Of a DNA stretch of 29,483 nt, positions 23,268-28,380 are shown piece by piece. Location: positions 1 through 29,483 of IMG/VR virus record IMGVR_UViG_3300030098_003893. One strand, 5' to 3'. A program made the translations under genes and the position numbers. How positions within the stretch are numbered: the stretch's first letter is position 1; each line of letters begins with the position of its first letter. The notes beneath the pieces were generated by a model. That model ran no database searches. It had not been told where the DNA came from and worked only from the letters and a program-made list of their open reading frames with translations. Source of the DNA: a virus.

Positions 23268-24195
23268 AGGTCTCCTTTATTGCTTGTCCGATTTTTTGCG
23301 CGATTTGGGGGATGATACTGTTTCCCAAGGCACGGAGTTGAGGTACTCGGTTGGGTAGCCCATCAACCAGGCGACCCACTGAGGGTTCAACTTCCCACCA
23401 CTGCTCTGCTCGGTATGACTCACCGCATCCTTCAGCTTCACGCCCCACCGTTCTCCCTTTTGATTTTTTCGGGAAAACGACCCCTTGTTTAGTTCCACGT
23501 TCTTTACCACCCCTCCCTCCGTGTCGCTTACTCTTGGAGTCGGCCACAGTTGTACTTCTGTCTCTAACCTTTTCTTCGGGTTGCCCTCTCGTATTTCCTT
23601 GCTTGATGGACCATTTGCCATTGAAACTCTTGGAGTCGGCCACAAACTCGAACCCCAACTGCCGTTGTCCCGCGTTGCCATCGAAGGAGCCATCTGGTTC
23701 GCTTTCGCTGTCGGAGTGTGCAACAATCCATAACCTTTGACGGAGGTGCGGGGCTCCGACCGAGCAAGCTGGAATATTAAACGTCCTTGTGGCGTAACCT
23801 TCGCTTTCCAAGTCAGCGAGTACTTCGTCCAAGCCCAATCGGATGAGTCCAACAACATTTTCTCCAACAACCCAAGTGGGCCGGCATTCCCTGATAAGCC
23901 TAAACATTTCTGGCCAGAGATGGCGGGGGTCGTCTTGGGCTTGCTGTCTTCCCGCTTGACTGAATGGCTGGCAAGGGAATCCTCCGCAAATAACATCGGG
24001 TCGGGTCGGGAGGTCTTCGGCTTTGACATTTTTTATATCTCCTAATACCGGGACTTCGGGCCAATGGTGTTTCAACACCGCTTGGCAGTATGGTTCGTTT
24101 TCTACAAATGATATTGTCTCAAAGAAACCAGTGGCTTCAAATCCTCTCGAGAAGCCACCAATTCCTGAGAATAAATCAAGAATGCGTAACACCAC
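23239..24195 (-). CDS. DNA (cytosine-5) methyltransferase
   Basis: A 318-residue enzyme with the C5-methyltransferase motifs in order: I DLFSGIGGF (7-15, methyl donor), IV GGFPCQPFS (71-79, catalytic Cys75), VI GENV (111-114), VIII RQRLWIV (152-158), then a polar target-recognition region rich in VADS and Lys/Arg, and X LGNSIIPQIA (290-299). It should methylate cytosine in a short site, protecting phage DNA from host nucleases; the site cannot be told. The start is a GTG at 24195 in a TAGTG junction; a TTG at 24210 is also in frame. The gene is visibly richer in G+C than its neighbours, which suggests acquisition. A second long frame lies inside it. Confidence 0.93.
   Translation of the reverse strand: MVLRILDLFSGIGGFSRGFEATGFFETISFVENEPYCQAVLKHHWPEVPVLGDIKNVKAEDLPTRPDVICGGFPCQPFSQAGRQQAQDDPRHLWPEMFRLIRECRPTWVVGENVVGLIRLGLDEVLADLESEGYATRTFNIPACSVGAPHLRQRLWIVAHSDSESEPDGSFDGNAGQRQLGFEFVADSKSFNGKWSIKQGNTRGQPEEKVRDRSTTVADSKSKRHGGRGGKERGTKQGVVFPKKSKGRTVGREAEGCGESYRAEQWWEVEPSVGRLVDGLPNRVPQLRALGNSIIPQIAQKIGQAIKETYDVYKRKIC
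23277..24029 (-). CDS. Overlapping alternative-frame ORF inside the methyltransferase, 250 residues
   Basis: A complete ATG-to-TAA frame on the same strand as the methyltransferase, in another frame. Its product has coherent segments: SVKREDSKPKTTPAISGQKC, then YSLTWKAKVTPQGRLIFQLA, two copies of LWPTPRVS, and near the end GGKLNPQWVAWLMGYPTEYL. I recall phage proteins with this same order (LTWK.K.T..GRL.FQL, WPTPT repeats, LNP.WVEWLMG.P) found next to C5 methyltransferases, but cannot check that here. Its TAA lies just before the AGGAGA and ATG of the downstream microgene, as expected for a real operon gene. No enzyme motif is recognised. It may be a genuine overprinted gene or a by-product of constraint on the methyltransferase. 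Confidence 0.45.
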   Translation of the reverse strand: MSKPKTSRPDPMLFAEDSLASHSVKREDSKPKTTPAISGQKCLGLSGNAGPLGLLEKMLLDSSDWAWTKYSLTWKAKVTPQGRLIFQLARSEPRTSVKGYGLLHTPTAKANQMAPSMATRDNGSWGSSLWPTPRVSMANGPSSKEIREGNPKKRLETEVQLWPTPRVSDTEGGVVKNVELNKGSFSRKNQKGERWGVKLKDAVSHTEQSSGGKLNPQWVAWLMGYPTEYLNSVPWETVSSPKSRKKSDKQ

Positions 24196-24263
24196 TACAT
24201 TCCTTGACAAAAACCTACAATAAAACTTCCAATCAATAAACCTATCAGTATTTCACTACCCAT
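24195..24263 (-). CDS. Single-span membrane microprotein, 22 residues
   Basis: The ATG at 24263 is preceded by AGGGAG with good spacing, and the TAG at 24197-24195 overlaps the methyltransferase GTG start. After MGSE, the chain is almost entirely hydrophobic (ILIGLLIGSFIVGF) with a CQGM end, enough for one membrane span. It overlaps the upstream microgene by 8 bp. Such a peptide could be a small membrane factor or just a leader whose translation couples the methyltransferase start. Confidence 0.5.
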   Translation of the reverse strand: MGSEILIGLLIGSFIVGFCQGM

Positions 24264-24393
24264 TGTAATTCTCCCTTAACATATTTTTTAGTAAAAAACG
24301 TAACTTATAATTCCAGATTGCTATGAAATCAGGATCCTTGGCATTGTCTCTTGCCTTGGTTAGATTATCTATCATTCTTTCAAAGTTGTGCAT
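24256..24393 (-). CDS. Microprotein B, 45 residues, related to that at 23124-23267
   Basis: The ATG at 24393 lies inside the end of the preceding zinc-ribbon gene (14-bp overlap), behind AGAGGGAGAA, and the TAG is at 24258-24256. It begins MHNFERMIDNLTKARDNAKD and has WNYKLRFLLKNML near the end. Aligned with microprotein A it keeps F, D, AR, A, PD, W, KLR and LLK. The two genes flank the methyltransferase, as if one had been duplicated around it. Probably helical; function unknown. Confidence 0.65.
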   Translation of the reverse strand: MHNFERMIDNLTKARDNAKDPDFIAIWNYKLRFLLKNMLRENYNG

Positions 24394-24544
24394 CAGGAAC
24401 TTCTCCCTCTGATTTACATTGATCACATTGTTCAATTTCTATAGTTTCAATATCAATGTCTTTATGATCCGCACACCAAAGGCTAGGCTCTAAAACAATC
24501 TTTCTCAAATATCCATTGCCATGACATACTTGACATATTTTCAT
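24380..24544 (-). CDS. Zinc-finger microprotein (CxxCxGxG type), 54 residues
   Basis: The ATG at 24544 follows GGAGGAAG, a nearly perfect ribosome site, and overlaps the previous stop by four bases (ATGA). The product begins MKICQVCHGNGYLRKIVLEP and later has EQCDQCKSEGE. The pairs Cys4/Cys7 with GNG and Cys40/Cys43 resemble one DnaJ-type zinc module (CxxCxGxG), a fold that binds zinc and often RNA, DNA or unfolded protein. Many phages encode such small zinc proteins; its partner is unknown. Confidence 0.65.
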   Translation of the reverse strand: MKICQVCHGNGYLRKIVLEPSLWCADHKDIDIETIEIEQCDQCKSEGEVPDAQL

Positions 24545-24702
24545 TTCACTTCCTCCAAGTAGTTGTTCACAAGTTTTTGAACAACTTGATTTTGAGTTAA
24601 CTTAATACCTAGCTTCTCAGACATTATTTGTTGAACCTTATTCAAGTTAGTTCGGCAAGGCACACGCAAATTAATATCTTCTTCTCTGTATTTATTTTTC
24701 AA
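24541..24702 (-). CDS. Ribbon-helix-helix-like protein with TTG start, 53 residues
   Basis: The frame ends at TGA 24543-24541, overlapping the next ATG. The best start is TTG at 24702, which overlaps the preceding stop (TTGA) and has GGAGA about seven bases before it; the only later ATG would remove half the protein. The product has the strand INLRVPCRTN, a helix LNKVQQIMSEKLG, a turn ILKT-like (GIKLTQNQ) and a helix VVQKLVNNYLEE, the order of an Arc/CopG fold. It could be a small DNA-binding repressor. Confidence 0.55.
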   Translation of the reverse strand: MKNKYREEDINLRVPCRTNLNKVQQIMSEKLGIKLTQNQVVQKLVNNYLEEVK

Positions 24703-24968
24703 ATTTTTTCTCCATCATATTTGTAAATGCCAGATACTATTTCTGACGACAGCTCATCCTCTAGTATCTCATCCGTGTCATTTCCATCGACAATGCAATA
24801 GAGCATGTAGTCGTAAACTTCGATCTTGTCATAAGACTCATGCTTGTTGTCCTTTATGTTAGTTCGAAATAAAACACGCTCCCGGATCTCAATAGTCTTG
24901 TAACCAAGAGTGGTAAAAGAACTTTGTTCCTTTTTGTCTTGTAACTTATATCTTGCTCCAATAAACAT
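24699..24968 (-). CDS. Small hypothetical protein, 89 residues
   Basis: The frame is open from 24989, but the ATG at 24968 has AAGGAGAAAG just before it and starts after the upstream stop, so it is chosen. The product begins MFIGARYKLQDKKEQSSFTT and looks beta-rich (KTIEIRERVLFRT, KIEVYDYMLYCIVDG), with an acidic end (EILEDELSSEI). No family is recognised. Confidence 0.55.
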   Translation of the reverse strand: MFIGARYKLQDKKEQSSFTTLGYKTIEIRERVLFRTNIKDNKHESYDKIEVYDYMLYCIVDGNDTDEILEDELSSEIVSGIYKYDGEKI

Positions 24969-24981
24969 AACTTTCTCCTTT

Positions 24982-25842
24982 CTAATCAATGTAGCCTTTA
25001 ACGATTACGCCATTACCATAATGACGCACGCCACCCAGTATGGACTCTTCCGTATTCACCCAGTTGTACTGGGCGTTCGCCAAGAACACCGCCTTGGCAA
25101 AACCTCTCGGTGTAGCTGAACGTATGTTCTTGGTTCTCTGAGACTTTCCCCCTGTCTTCCCGGCGACAGGAGAATAGTTCTTACCCTTCTTGGGATCCTT
25201 GCGGTCATAGACCATTGTCTCATGAGCCACGGCATTTGACCTTGGCATCCTGAACCGATTGCCAACCCACAAGCAGGTTTTCTTGCGGTAGGCATCCCTT
25301 GGCGGAATGATCTCAGGCCAACGTGGATGCACATCATCTTCAGGCAAGTAACCACCGAAGTCACATGGATCAAACTTGTAATCGGGTTTACGCCACAATC
25401 TGGACAACGCACCAATGGGGTTCTCTATGTAGTAAGAGCAGTCAAACGCATCACCAACCATGGCACAGCGTTTAACATGATCAGATGCCTCCGTCTGGAA
25501 GTCTGGATTAGCTTCGCCCTTCTTCTTCCACCACATTGCACCACTGACCGCCAGATCCGTGCATGGAGGGAAGGCTGAAAGAAAAGCAACCTTGTTGTTA
25601 TGACGGGCAAGTATTTTAAGGGAAGTCTCAGGGTCATATAAGTCAGCGTGGATGAAAAAGATATTTCCACCACCGTCACCGTCACGTTCCCAAAAGGTCT
25701 CAACTCTATCAAGACCACCCCAAAGTCCCTTCTTGTCAGGCTTGTGTTGAATGTCATAAGCGAAACATTGATAACCAGCCTCTGCCCATGGACGCAAAGC
25801 TTCACCCGTATAATCGTATAGTGAAATGACATGGTTTCTCAT
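24982..25842 (-). CDS. C5 DNA methyltransferase-like protein, divergent
   Basis: A 286-residue protein with a reduced C5-methyltransferase plan. SLYDYTG (7-13) replaces the usual DLFSG; FPPCTDLAVSGA (91-102) carries the Pro-Cys of motif IV (Cys94); YIENPIGAL (138-146) takes the place of motif VI ENV; and ATPRGFAKAVFLAN near the C-terminus fits motif X. I recall phage proteins with PPCTDLAVSGA annotated as DNA cytosine methyltransferases. It should act on cytosine in DNA; whether it adds a methyl or another one-carbon group is unknown. The ATG overlaps the previous stop (ATGA). The gene is G+C-rich compared with the virion genes (34 of 60 bases in 25261-25320). Confidence 0.7.
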   Translation of the reverse strand: MRNHVISLYDYTGEALRPWAEAGYQCFAYDIQHKPDKKGLWGGLDRVETFWERDGDGGGNIFFIHADLYDPETSLKILARHNNKVAFLSAFPPCTDLAVSGAMWWKKKGEANPDFQTEASDHVKRCAMVGDAFDCSYYIENPIGALSRLWRKPDYKFDPCDFGGYLPEDDVHPRWPEIIPPRDAYRKKTCLWVGNRFRMPRSNAVAHETMVYDRKDPKKGKNYSPVAGKTGGKSQRTKNIRSATPRGFAKAVFLANAQYNWVNTEESILGGVRHYGNGVIVKGYID

Positions 25843-26309
25843 TTAAAAGCCCTCTCATTATCATCAAGCAATTGTTTAAAACGATCCTCCAGATCTGGAT
25901 GTATCTCCAATGTCCATGAACCACCGCACTTGTGCAAAGTGTTGGCAACAACGATTCCTACATCCGTAAAAATATCTTCGCCCTTGTAGTCGAAAGTCTT
26001 CAGTTCTCTTGTAAGAAGATTATCAACCTTGCGATCTGTTTCAGAATAATCTGGATCATTCTCCCGATCAGGATGTGCATTGTAATAAGGAGATATGGGC
26101 AAAGACACCCTGACCTTTTTTATCCTGTAATCTTCTGGGTCATAAGCCTCATCCATGTCACCCTTCTTAAAAGCTTCCTCAGTCATGGCTATCATGTCGT
26201 TAATAGCCTCTTGAGCTTCCGCCCTCGTGTCATAAGCATCGACCTCCTCATCATTCAATAAATCCCAGCCGTATGTAAAGTCGTGTTCGATTACATATTT
26301 ATTGGTCAC
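25839..26309 (-). CDS. Hypothetical acidic protein, 156 residues
   Basis: Starts with GTG at 26309 behind GGGAGAAATACA and overlaps the upstream gene by 11 bp. The product begins MTNKYVIEHDFTYGWDLLND and is rich in Asp, Glu and Tyr, with the segment YDTRAEAQEAINDMIAMTEE and an end with TLHKCGGSWTLEIHPDLEDR. The start resembles small phage proteins with a Tyr-Val-Ile strand followed by an AEA.E.I helix. No catalytic motif is seen. Confidence 0.6.
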   Translation of the reverse strand: MTNKYVIEHDFTYGWDLLNDEEVDAYDTRAEAQEAINDMIAMTEEAFKKGDMDEAYDPEDYRIKKVRVSLPISPYYNAHPDRENDPDYSETDRKVDNLLTRELKTFDYKGEDIFTDVGIVVANTLHKCGGSWTLEIHPDLEDRFKQLLDDNERAFK

Positions 26310-26568
26310 TGTATTTCTCCCAAGCTTTGTCTTCCATGTCTCTAATCACATTGATCATTTCCGTTGATCCAAATTTCCTGAACCAAAGATCATCAAGGTC
26401 AACGTCCTTACCTTCGACAGTAGTAGAAATTAATTCGATAACTGGATCTTCGTCAGGTTCGCCAGCGAACTCGGTTGTCTGAGCCATGCCACGCATTCCA
26501 GCTTCAACATCTACCTCAACCATAACAACCTGTCCTGATGGTAGCTCGTATTCAAAATCAAAGGTCAT
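26299..26568 (-). CDS. Hypothetical acidic protein, 89 residues
   Basis: The ATG at 26568 follows AGGAGTAG with good spacing. The product begins MTFDFEYELPSGQVVMVEVD, beta-rich at first and helical at the end (STEMINVIRDMEDKAWEKY). It is strongly acidic, with no recognised motif. It sits three bases after the upstream gene and overlaps the downstream gene by 11 bp. Confidence 0.55.
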   Translation of the reverse strand: MTFDFEYELPSGQVVMVEVDVEAGMRGMAQTTEFAGEPDEDPVIELISTTVEGKDVDLDDLWFRKFGSTEMINVIRDMEDKAWEKYSDQ

Positions 26569-26571
26569 GAT

Positions 26572-26802
26572 CTACTCCTTCACAACTCTGTTAAAATCAG
26601 CCACACGCATCTTTCCTCTGTTACCCATAACATCGCAAAGGTACGCCCACTTGTTGCCAGACTTTGCCCACACCATGCGATTCCCCGAACCAATGCGAGG
26701 GCATTCATCGTTCAAGTGAACAACAACTTTAGTTGCACCATCAAACGTCTTCGTTTTTGGCGGTCTCTTGCCGTTGGGTAATTTAGGCATAATATATTTC
26801 AT
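26572..26802 (-). CDS. Small basic hypothetical protein, first of leftward accessory operon
   Basis: A 76-residue protein with GGAGA before the ATG. It begins MKYIMPKLPNGKRPPKTKTF and is Lys/Arg-rich, with KVVVHLNDECPRIGSGNRMV and a compact end (WAYLCDVMGNRGKMRVADFN). Its two cysteines are far apart and do not form an obvious zinc site. It could bind nucleic acid. It is the first gene after the control region 26803-27205. Confidence 0.55.
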   Translation of the reverse strand: MKYIMPKLPNGKRPPKTKTFDGATKVVVHLNDECPRIGSGNRMVWAKSGNKWAYLCDVMGNRGKMRVADFNRVVKE

Positions 26803-26810
26803 AGTATTAT

Positions 26811-26828
26811 CTCCGTAGTTGTTGACTA
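26811..26828 (-). promoter_or_regulatory. Shared leader element TAGTCAACAACT + GGAG
   Basis: Read leftward, TAGTCAACAACT (26828-26817) is followed two bases later by GGAG, the ribosome site of the 76-residue protein. An almost identical element, TAGTCAATAACT then GGAG, is at 29145-29128 before the DUF7227-like gene. Two separate leftward operons thus share the same leader sequence, which suggests a common control in RNA or DNA. Confidence 0.45.
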
Positions 26829-26849
26829 ACTATCGTGTACTTATTTCGT

Positions 26850-26878
26850 AGGTTAACTCAGCTAGATTTTAATGTCAA
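26850..26878 (-). promoter_or_regulatory. Possible promoter of the leftward accessory operon
   Basis: Leftward, TTGACA (26878-26873) is a perfect -35 box. After 17 bases comes TAACCT (26855-26850), which shares only three of six positions with TATAAT. Transcription would start near 26843, about 40 bases before the first ATG. The weak -10 box suggests activator need or a slightly different position. Confidence 0.45.
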
Positions 26879-27008
26879 GAATATATTACCACTGACCATG
26901 GTACACGGTTCATGGTTGCCCCGGAGAATGTGGTGTTCGTTGCGTTCGTCTCTATATACAGTCAATTTGAAAAAAAGTTTTTAAAAAGTAAATTTTTTAT
27001 CAAAAAAA

Positions 27009-27120
27009 GTGTAAAAGTGTAACCAGTACCTAAAAACAGTACTTAACTTATTGAAATATATAAATACTACTCGTTACACTACTCGTTACACTTCGTTACA
27101 AAACAGTATGTTTCGTTACA
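27009..27120. repeat. TCGTTACA cluster with inverted GTGTAA words (iteron- or operator-like)
   Basis: TCGTTACA occurs at 27071-27078, 27083-27090, 27093-27100 and 27113-27120, spaced 12, 10 and 20 bases, close to whole helical turns. The inverted core GTGTAA is at 27009-27014 and 27017-27022. An A+T-rich block precedes the cluster. Same-face spacing is what a cooperative DNA-binding protein, such as an initiator or repressor, would need. Confidence 0.6.
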
Positions 27121-27174
27121 CTTTTAGTATCGTTTTCTTACCGTAGTCAGATCTCATCTTGAAGAGATTGCTTT

Positions 27175-27180
27175 TATAAT
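27175..27180 (+). promoter_or_regulatory. Candidate -10 box for the terminase small subunit gene
   Basis: TATAAT is a perfect -10 box 26 bases before the ATG at 27206, but no good -35 box lies 16-18 bases upstream (TTGAAG is too near, at 27159-27164). If used, it may depend on a protein bound at the TCGTTACA cluster. The ribosome site AGAGGG is only one base from the ATG, which is unusually close. Confidence 0.35.
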
Positions 27181-27205
27181 CTGAAATTAGTGGTATATAG
27201 AGGGC

Positions 27206-27793
27206 ATGAAAAAACGAATCGATACTAAAGCCGAAGAGATCGAAGAAGCTCACGGACGAAAGCTAACGAACAGACAAAAAGAGTTTGCTAAACATTATGT
27301 AGATGGAGTTAATTCCAATGCAGGTTGTGCTAAGTTAGCAGGTTATTCAAACAGAGATGGTAACGCTCGTATACAAGCGCATAAACTTTTAGATGCCAGC
27401 TTGTTTCCTCATGTTGCAGAATATATAGCTGAGTTGAGAGAGGATAGAGAAAAGCGTTATGGTGTTACTCTCATGGGTCAGCTTAAACGATTAAGAGAAC
27501 TATCCATGAATGCGGAAGAGGCAGGACAATTCTCGGCGGCGATTAATGCTGAGAAAACTAGATCAGCTTTAGGTGGTCTTACTATTGATAGAAGAGAGAC
27601 AAATCACTATCACGCTATCGAAAATATGGACCGTCAGGAGATAGAATCCAGACTCAAAGAACTTAGGAAGTCACACCCGCATGCTTTCGTAGATGCAGAA
27701 TATGAGGTCATAAATGAGTCAGAAAGCAGAGACACTTCTTTGGAACAGAATAAAGTCAAAGATACCTCCAAGTTGGAACATCACACGGATTGA
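27206..27793 (+). CDS. terS: Terminase small subunit
   Basis: A 195-residue protein. Residues about 18-75 are the Terminase_2 N-terminal DNA-binding helix-turn-helix: LTNRQKEFAKHYVDGVNSNA followed by GCAKLAGYS and ARIQAHKLL. Then come a helical oligomerisation region (VAEYIAELREDREKRYGVTL, MGQLKRLRELS) and an acidic tail. Small terminases form rings that recognise the packaging site, often within or near their own gene, and load the large subunit. The large subunit is not in the window. Its 3' end overlaps the nuclease gene by 80 bp. The GTCGGG-rich segment begins about 210 bp downstream. Confidence 0.88.
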   Translation: MKKRIDTKAEEIEEAHGRKLTNRQKEFAKHYVDGVNSNAGCAKLAGYSNRDGNARIQAHKLLDASLFPHVAEYIAELREDREKRYGVTLMGQLKRLRELSMNAEEAGQFSAAINAEKTRSALGGLTIDRRETNHYHAIENMDRQEIESRLKELRKSHPHAFVDAEYEVINESESRDTSLEQNKVKDTSKLEHHTD

Positions 27794-28205
27794 AAATCGT
27801 TACGGTGGAGGAGTTCCAGACGTTCATATATGCGCGGAGGCCATTCCCTTTTGGATTGAACTTAAAATAACTAAAACTAACGCAATAAATATATCTGCTC
27901 ATCAAATTGCTTGGAATTACGCCTATTGTAAATCTGGAGGTGTAAGTTTTTACTTAGTACACCCCCTCTCTTCCCCCCACCTATATTTGTTTGACGGGCT
28001 TCATGGTCGGGAGTTGGTGAAGTCGGGACTTCGAGGAGTGGACCTTGGTTCGGGGTCGGGTGTTAAGCCATTGTGGTCGGGGGACAGTGAGTCGGGGTTG
28101 GTGGTCGGGATGTTAGAGGTTGCCAGAGGTCGGGTCGGGGATCGGGTCGGGTCTGGTTTGGATCCTTGGCCAGGGGTCGGGGTTTATGGTAGTTTTAAAA
28201 AGTAG
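27714..28205 (+). CDS. PD-(D/E)XK nuclease (VRR-NUC or resolvase-like) with GTCGGG-derived tail
   Basis: A 163-residue protein. The first 85 residues form a compact nuclease: Glu27, GGGVPDVHI (31-39, Asp36), FWIELK (46-51, Glu49, Lys51) and SAHQIAWNY (61-69, Gln64), the full PD-(D/E)XK signature. VRR-NUC and Holliday-junction resolvase-like phage enzymes have this plan. It may trim or resolve replicated DNA for packaging. The last 70 residues (VDLGSGSGVKPLWSGDSESG and on) are low-complexity Gly/Val/Ser/Asp, coded by the GTCGGG repeats, and do not look like part of the fold. GAGGT precedes the ATG; it overlaps the terminase gene by 80 bp. Confidence 0.8.
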   Translation: MSQKAETLLWNRIKSKIPPSWNITRIENRYGGGVPDVHICAEAIPFWIELKITKTNAINISAHQIAWNYAYCKSGGVSFYLVHPLSSPHLYLFDGLHGRELVKSGLRGVDLGSGSGVKPLWSGDSESGLVVGMLEVARGRVGDRVGSGLDPWPGVGVYGSFKK

Positions 28206-28267
28206 GACCCCAACCTCTGGTGGGGGTCGGGGTCCATTGACTAGGCACGGAGCGCAACCTAGTCGGG
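28006..28267 (+). repeat. GTCGGG array next to the terminase gene
   Basis: Twelve copies of GTCGGG, all on the plus strand, start at 28006, 28022, 28055, 28076, 28091, 28104, 28129, 28134, 28146, 28176, 28226 and 28262. Spacing is irregular. The first ten lie inside the nuclease gene's 3' part; the last two lie in the hairpin region after it. The rest of the window has very few copies apart from 29197-29266 and a pair at 24000-24010. Confidence 0.9.
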
Positions 28268-28304
28268 CGTGCCTTAAGGGAGATGTGTCAACAACTGGCA
28301 CGCC
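28205..28304 (+). other. Three consecutive stem-loops after the nuclease gene
   Basis: Three perfect stems follow one another: GGACCCC/GGGGTCC (28205-28211 with 28229-28235), GACTAGG/CCTAGTC (28239-28245 with 28258-28264) and GGCGTGCC/GGCACGCC (28266-28273 with 28297-28304). GGCACG at 28244-28249 could instead pair with CGTGCC at 28268-28273, so two arrangements are possible. The third stem is followed by TTATTGTTGATTTA and may end rightward transcription. The row could also be a small structured RNA or part of a packaging site. Confidence 0.6.
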
Positions 28305-28338
28305 TTATTGTTGATTTATTATTAAACATTACATCAGA

Positions 28339-28356
28339 ATTGAAATTATTTTCAAT
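28339..28356. terminator. A+T-rich hairpin downstream of the DUF7227-like gene
   Basis: ATTGAAA (28339-28345) and TTTCAAT (28350-28356) form a 7-bp stem with a TTAT loop, 25 bases past the leftward gene's stop. A 12-bp palindrome AATAAATTTATT overlaps at 28354-28365. It is weak as an intrinsic terminator because the stem is A+T-rich and no clear T-run follows on either strand. Confidence 0.35.
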
Positions 28357-28380
28357 AAATTTATTATAAGTTGATCCATG

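Larger units (their letters stand above)
26803..27205. other. 403-bp divergent intergenic control region
   Basis: No gene is seen here. It separates the leftward accessory operon from the rightward terminase gene. From left to right it holds a leader element (26811-26828), a leftward -35 box TTGACA (26878-26873), a stretch with repeated CCATGG/CATGG-like words (26897-26921), an A+T-rich block (about 26965-27010), inverted GTGTAA words, CAGTAC twice (27024-27029, 27037-27042), four TCGTTACA copies (27071-27120) and a TATAAT (27175-27180). The combination suits a replication origin, an operator region, or both. Confidence 0.55.

Noticed and set aside
23351-23740. Plus-strand open frame of 129 codons opposite the methyltransferase
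   Set aside because: Pro/Ser-rich shadow of a G+C-rich gene; the methyltransferase motifs on the other strand explain the region.
24000-24010. Two GTCGGG copies inside the methyltransferase region
   Set aside because: Only two copies, in a G+C-rich coding stretch that explains them; not grouped with the right-end arrays.
25425-25832. Minus-strand open frame of 135 codons in another frame of the second methyltransferase-like gene
   Set aside because: The product is rich in Arg, Leu and Thr without recognisable segments, and unlike the frame at 23277-24029 its end does not fit a downstream ribosome site.
26880-26950. Possible tRNA or attachment site around the CCATGG/CATGG words
   Set aside because: No cloverleaf could be drawn, no CCA-adjacent acceptor stem is present, and no integrase gene is in the window.
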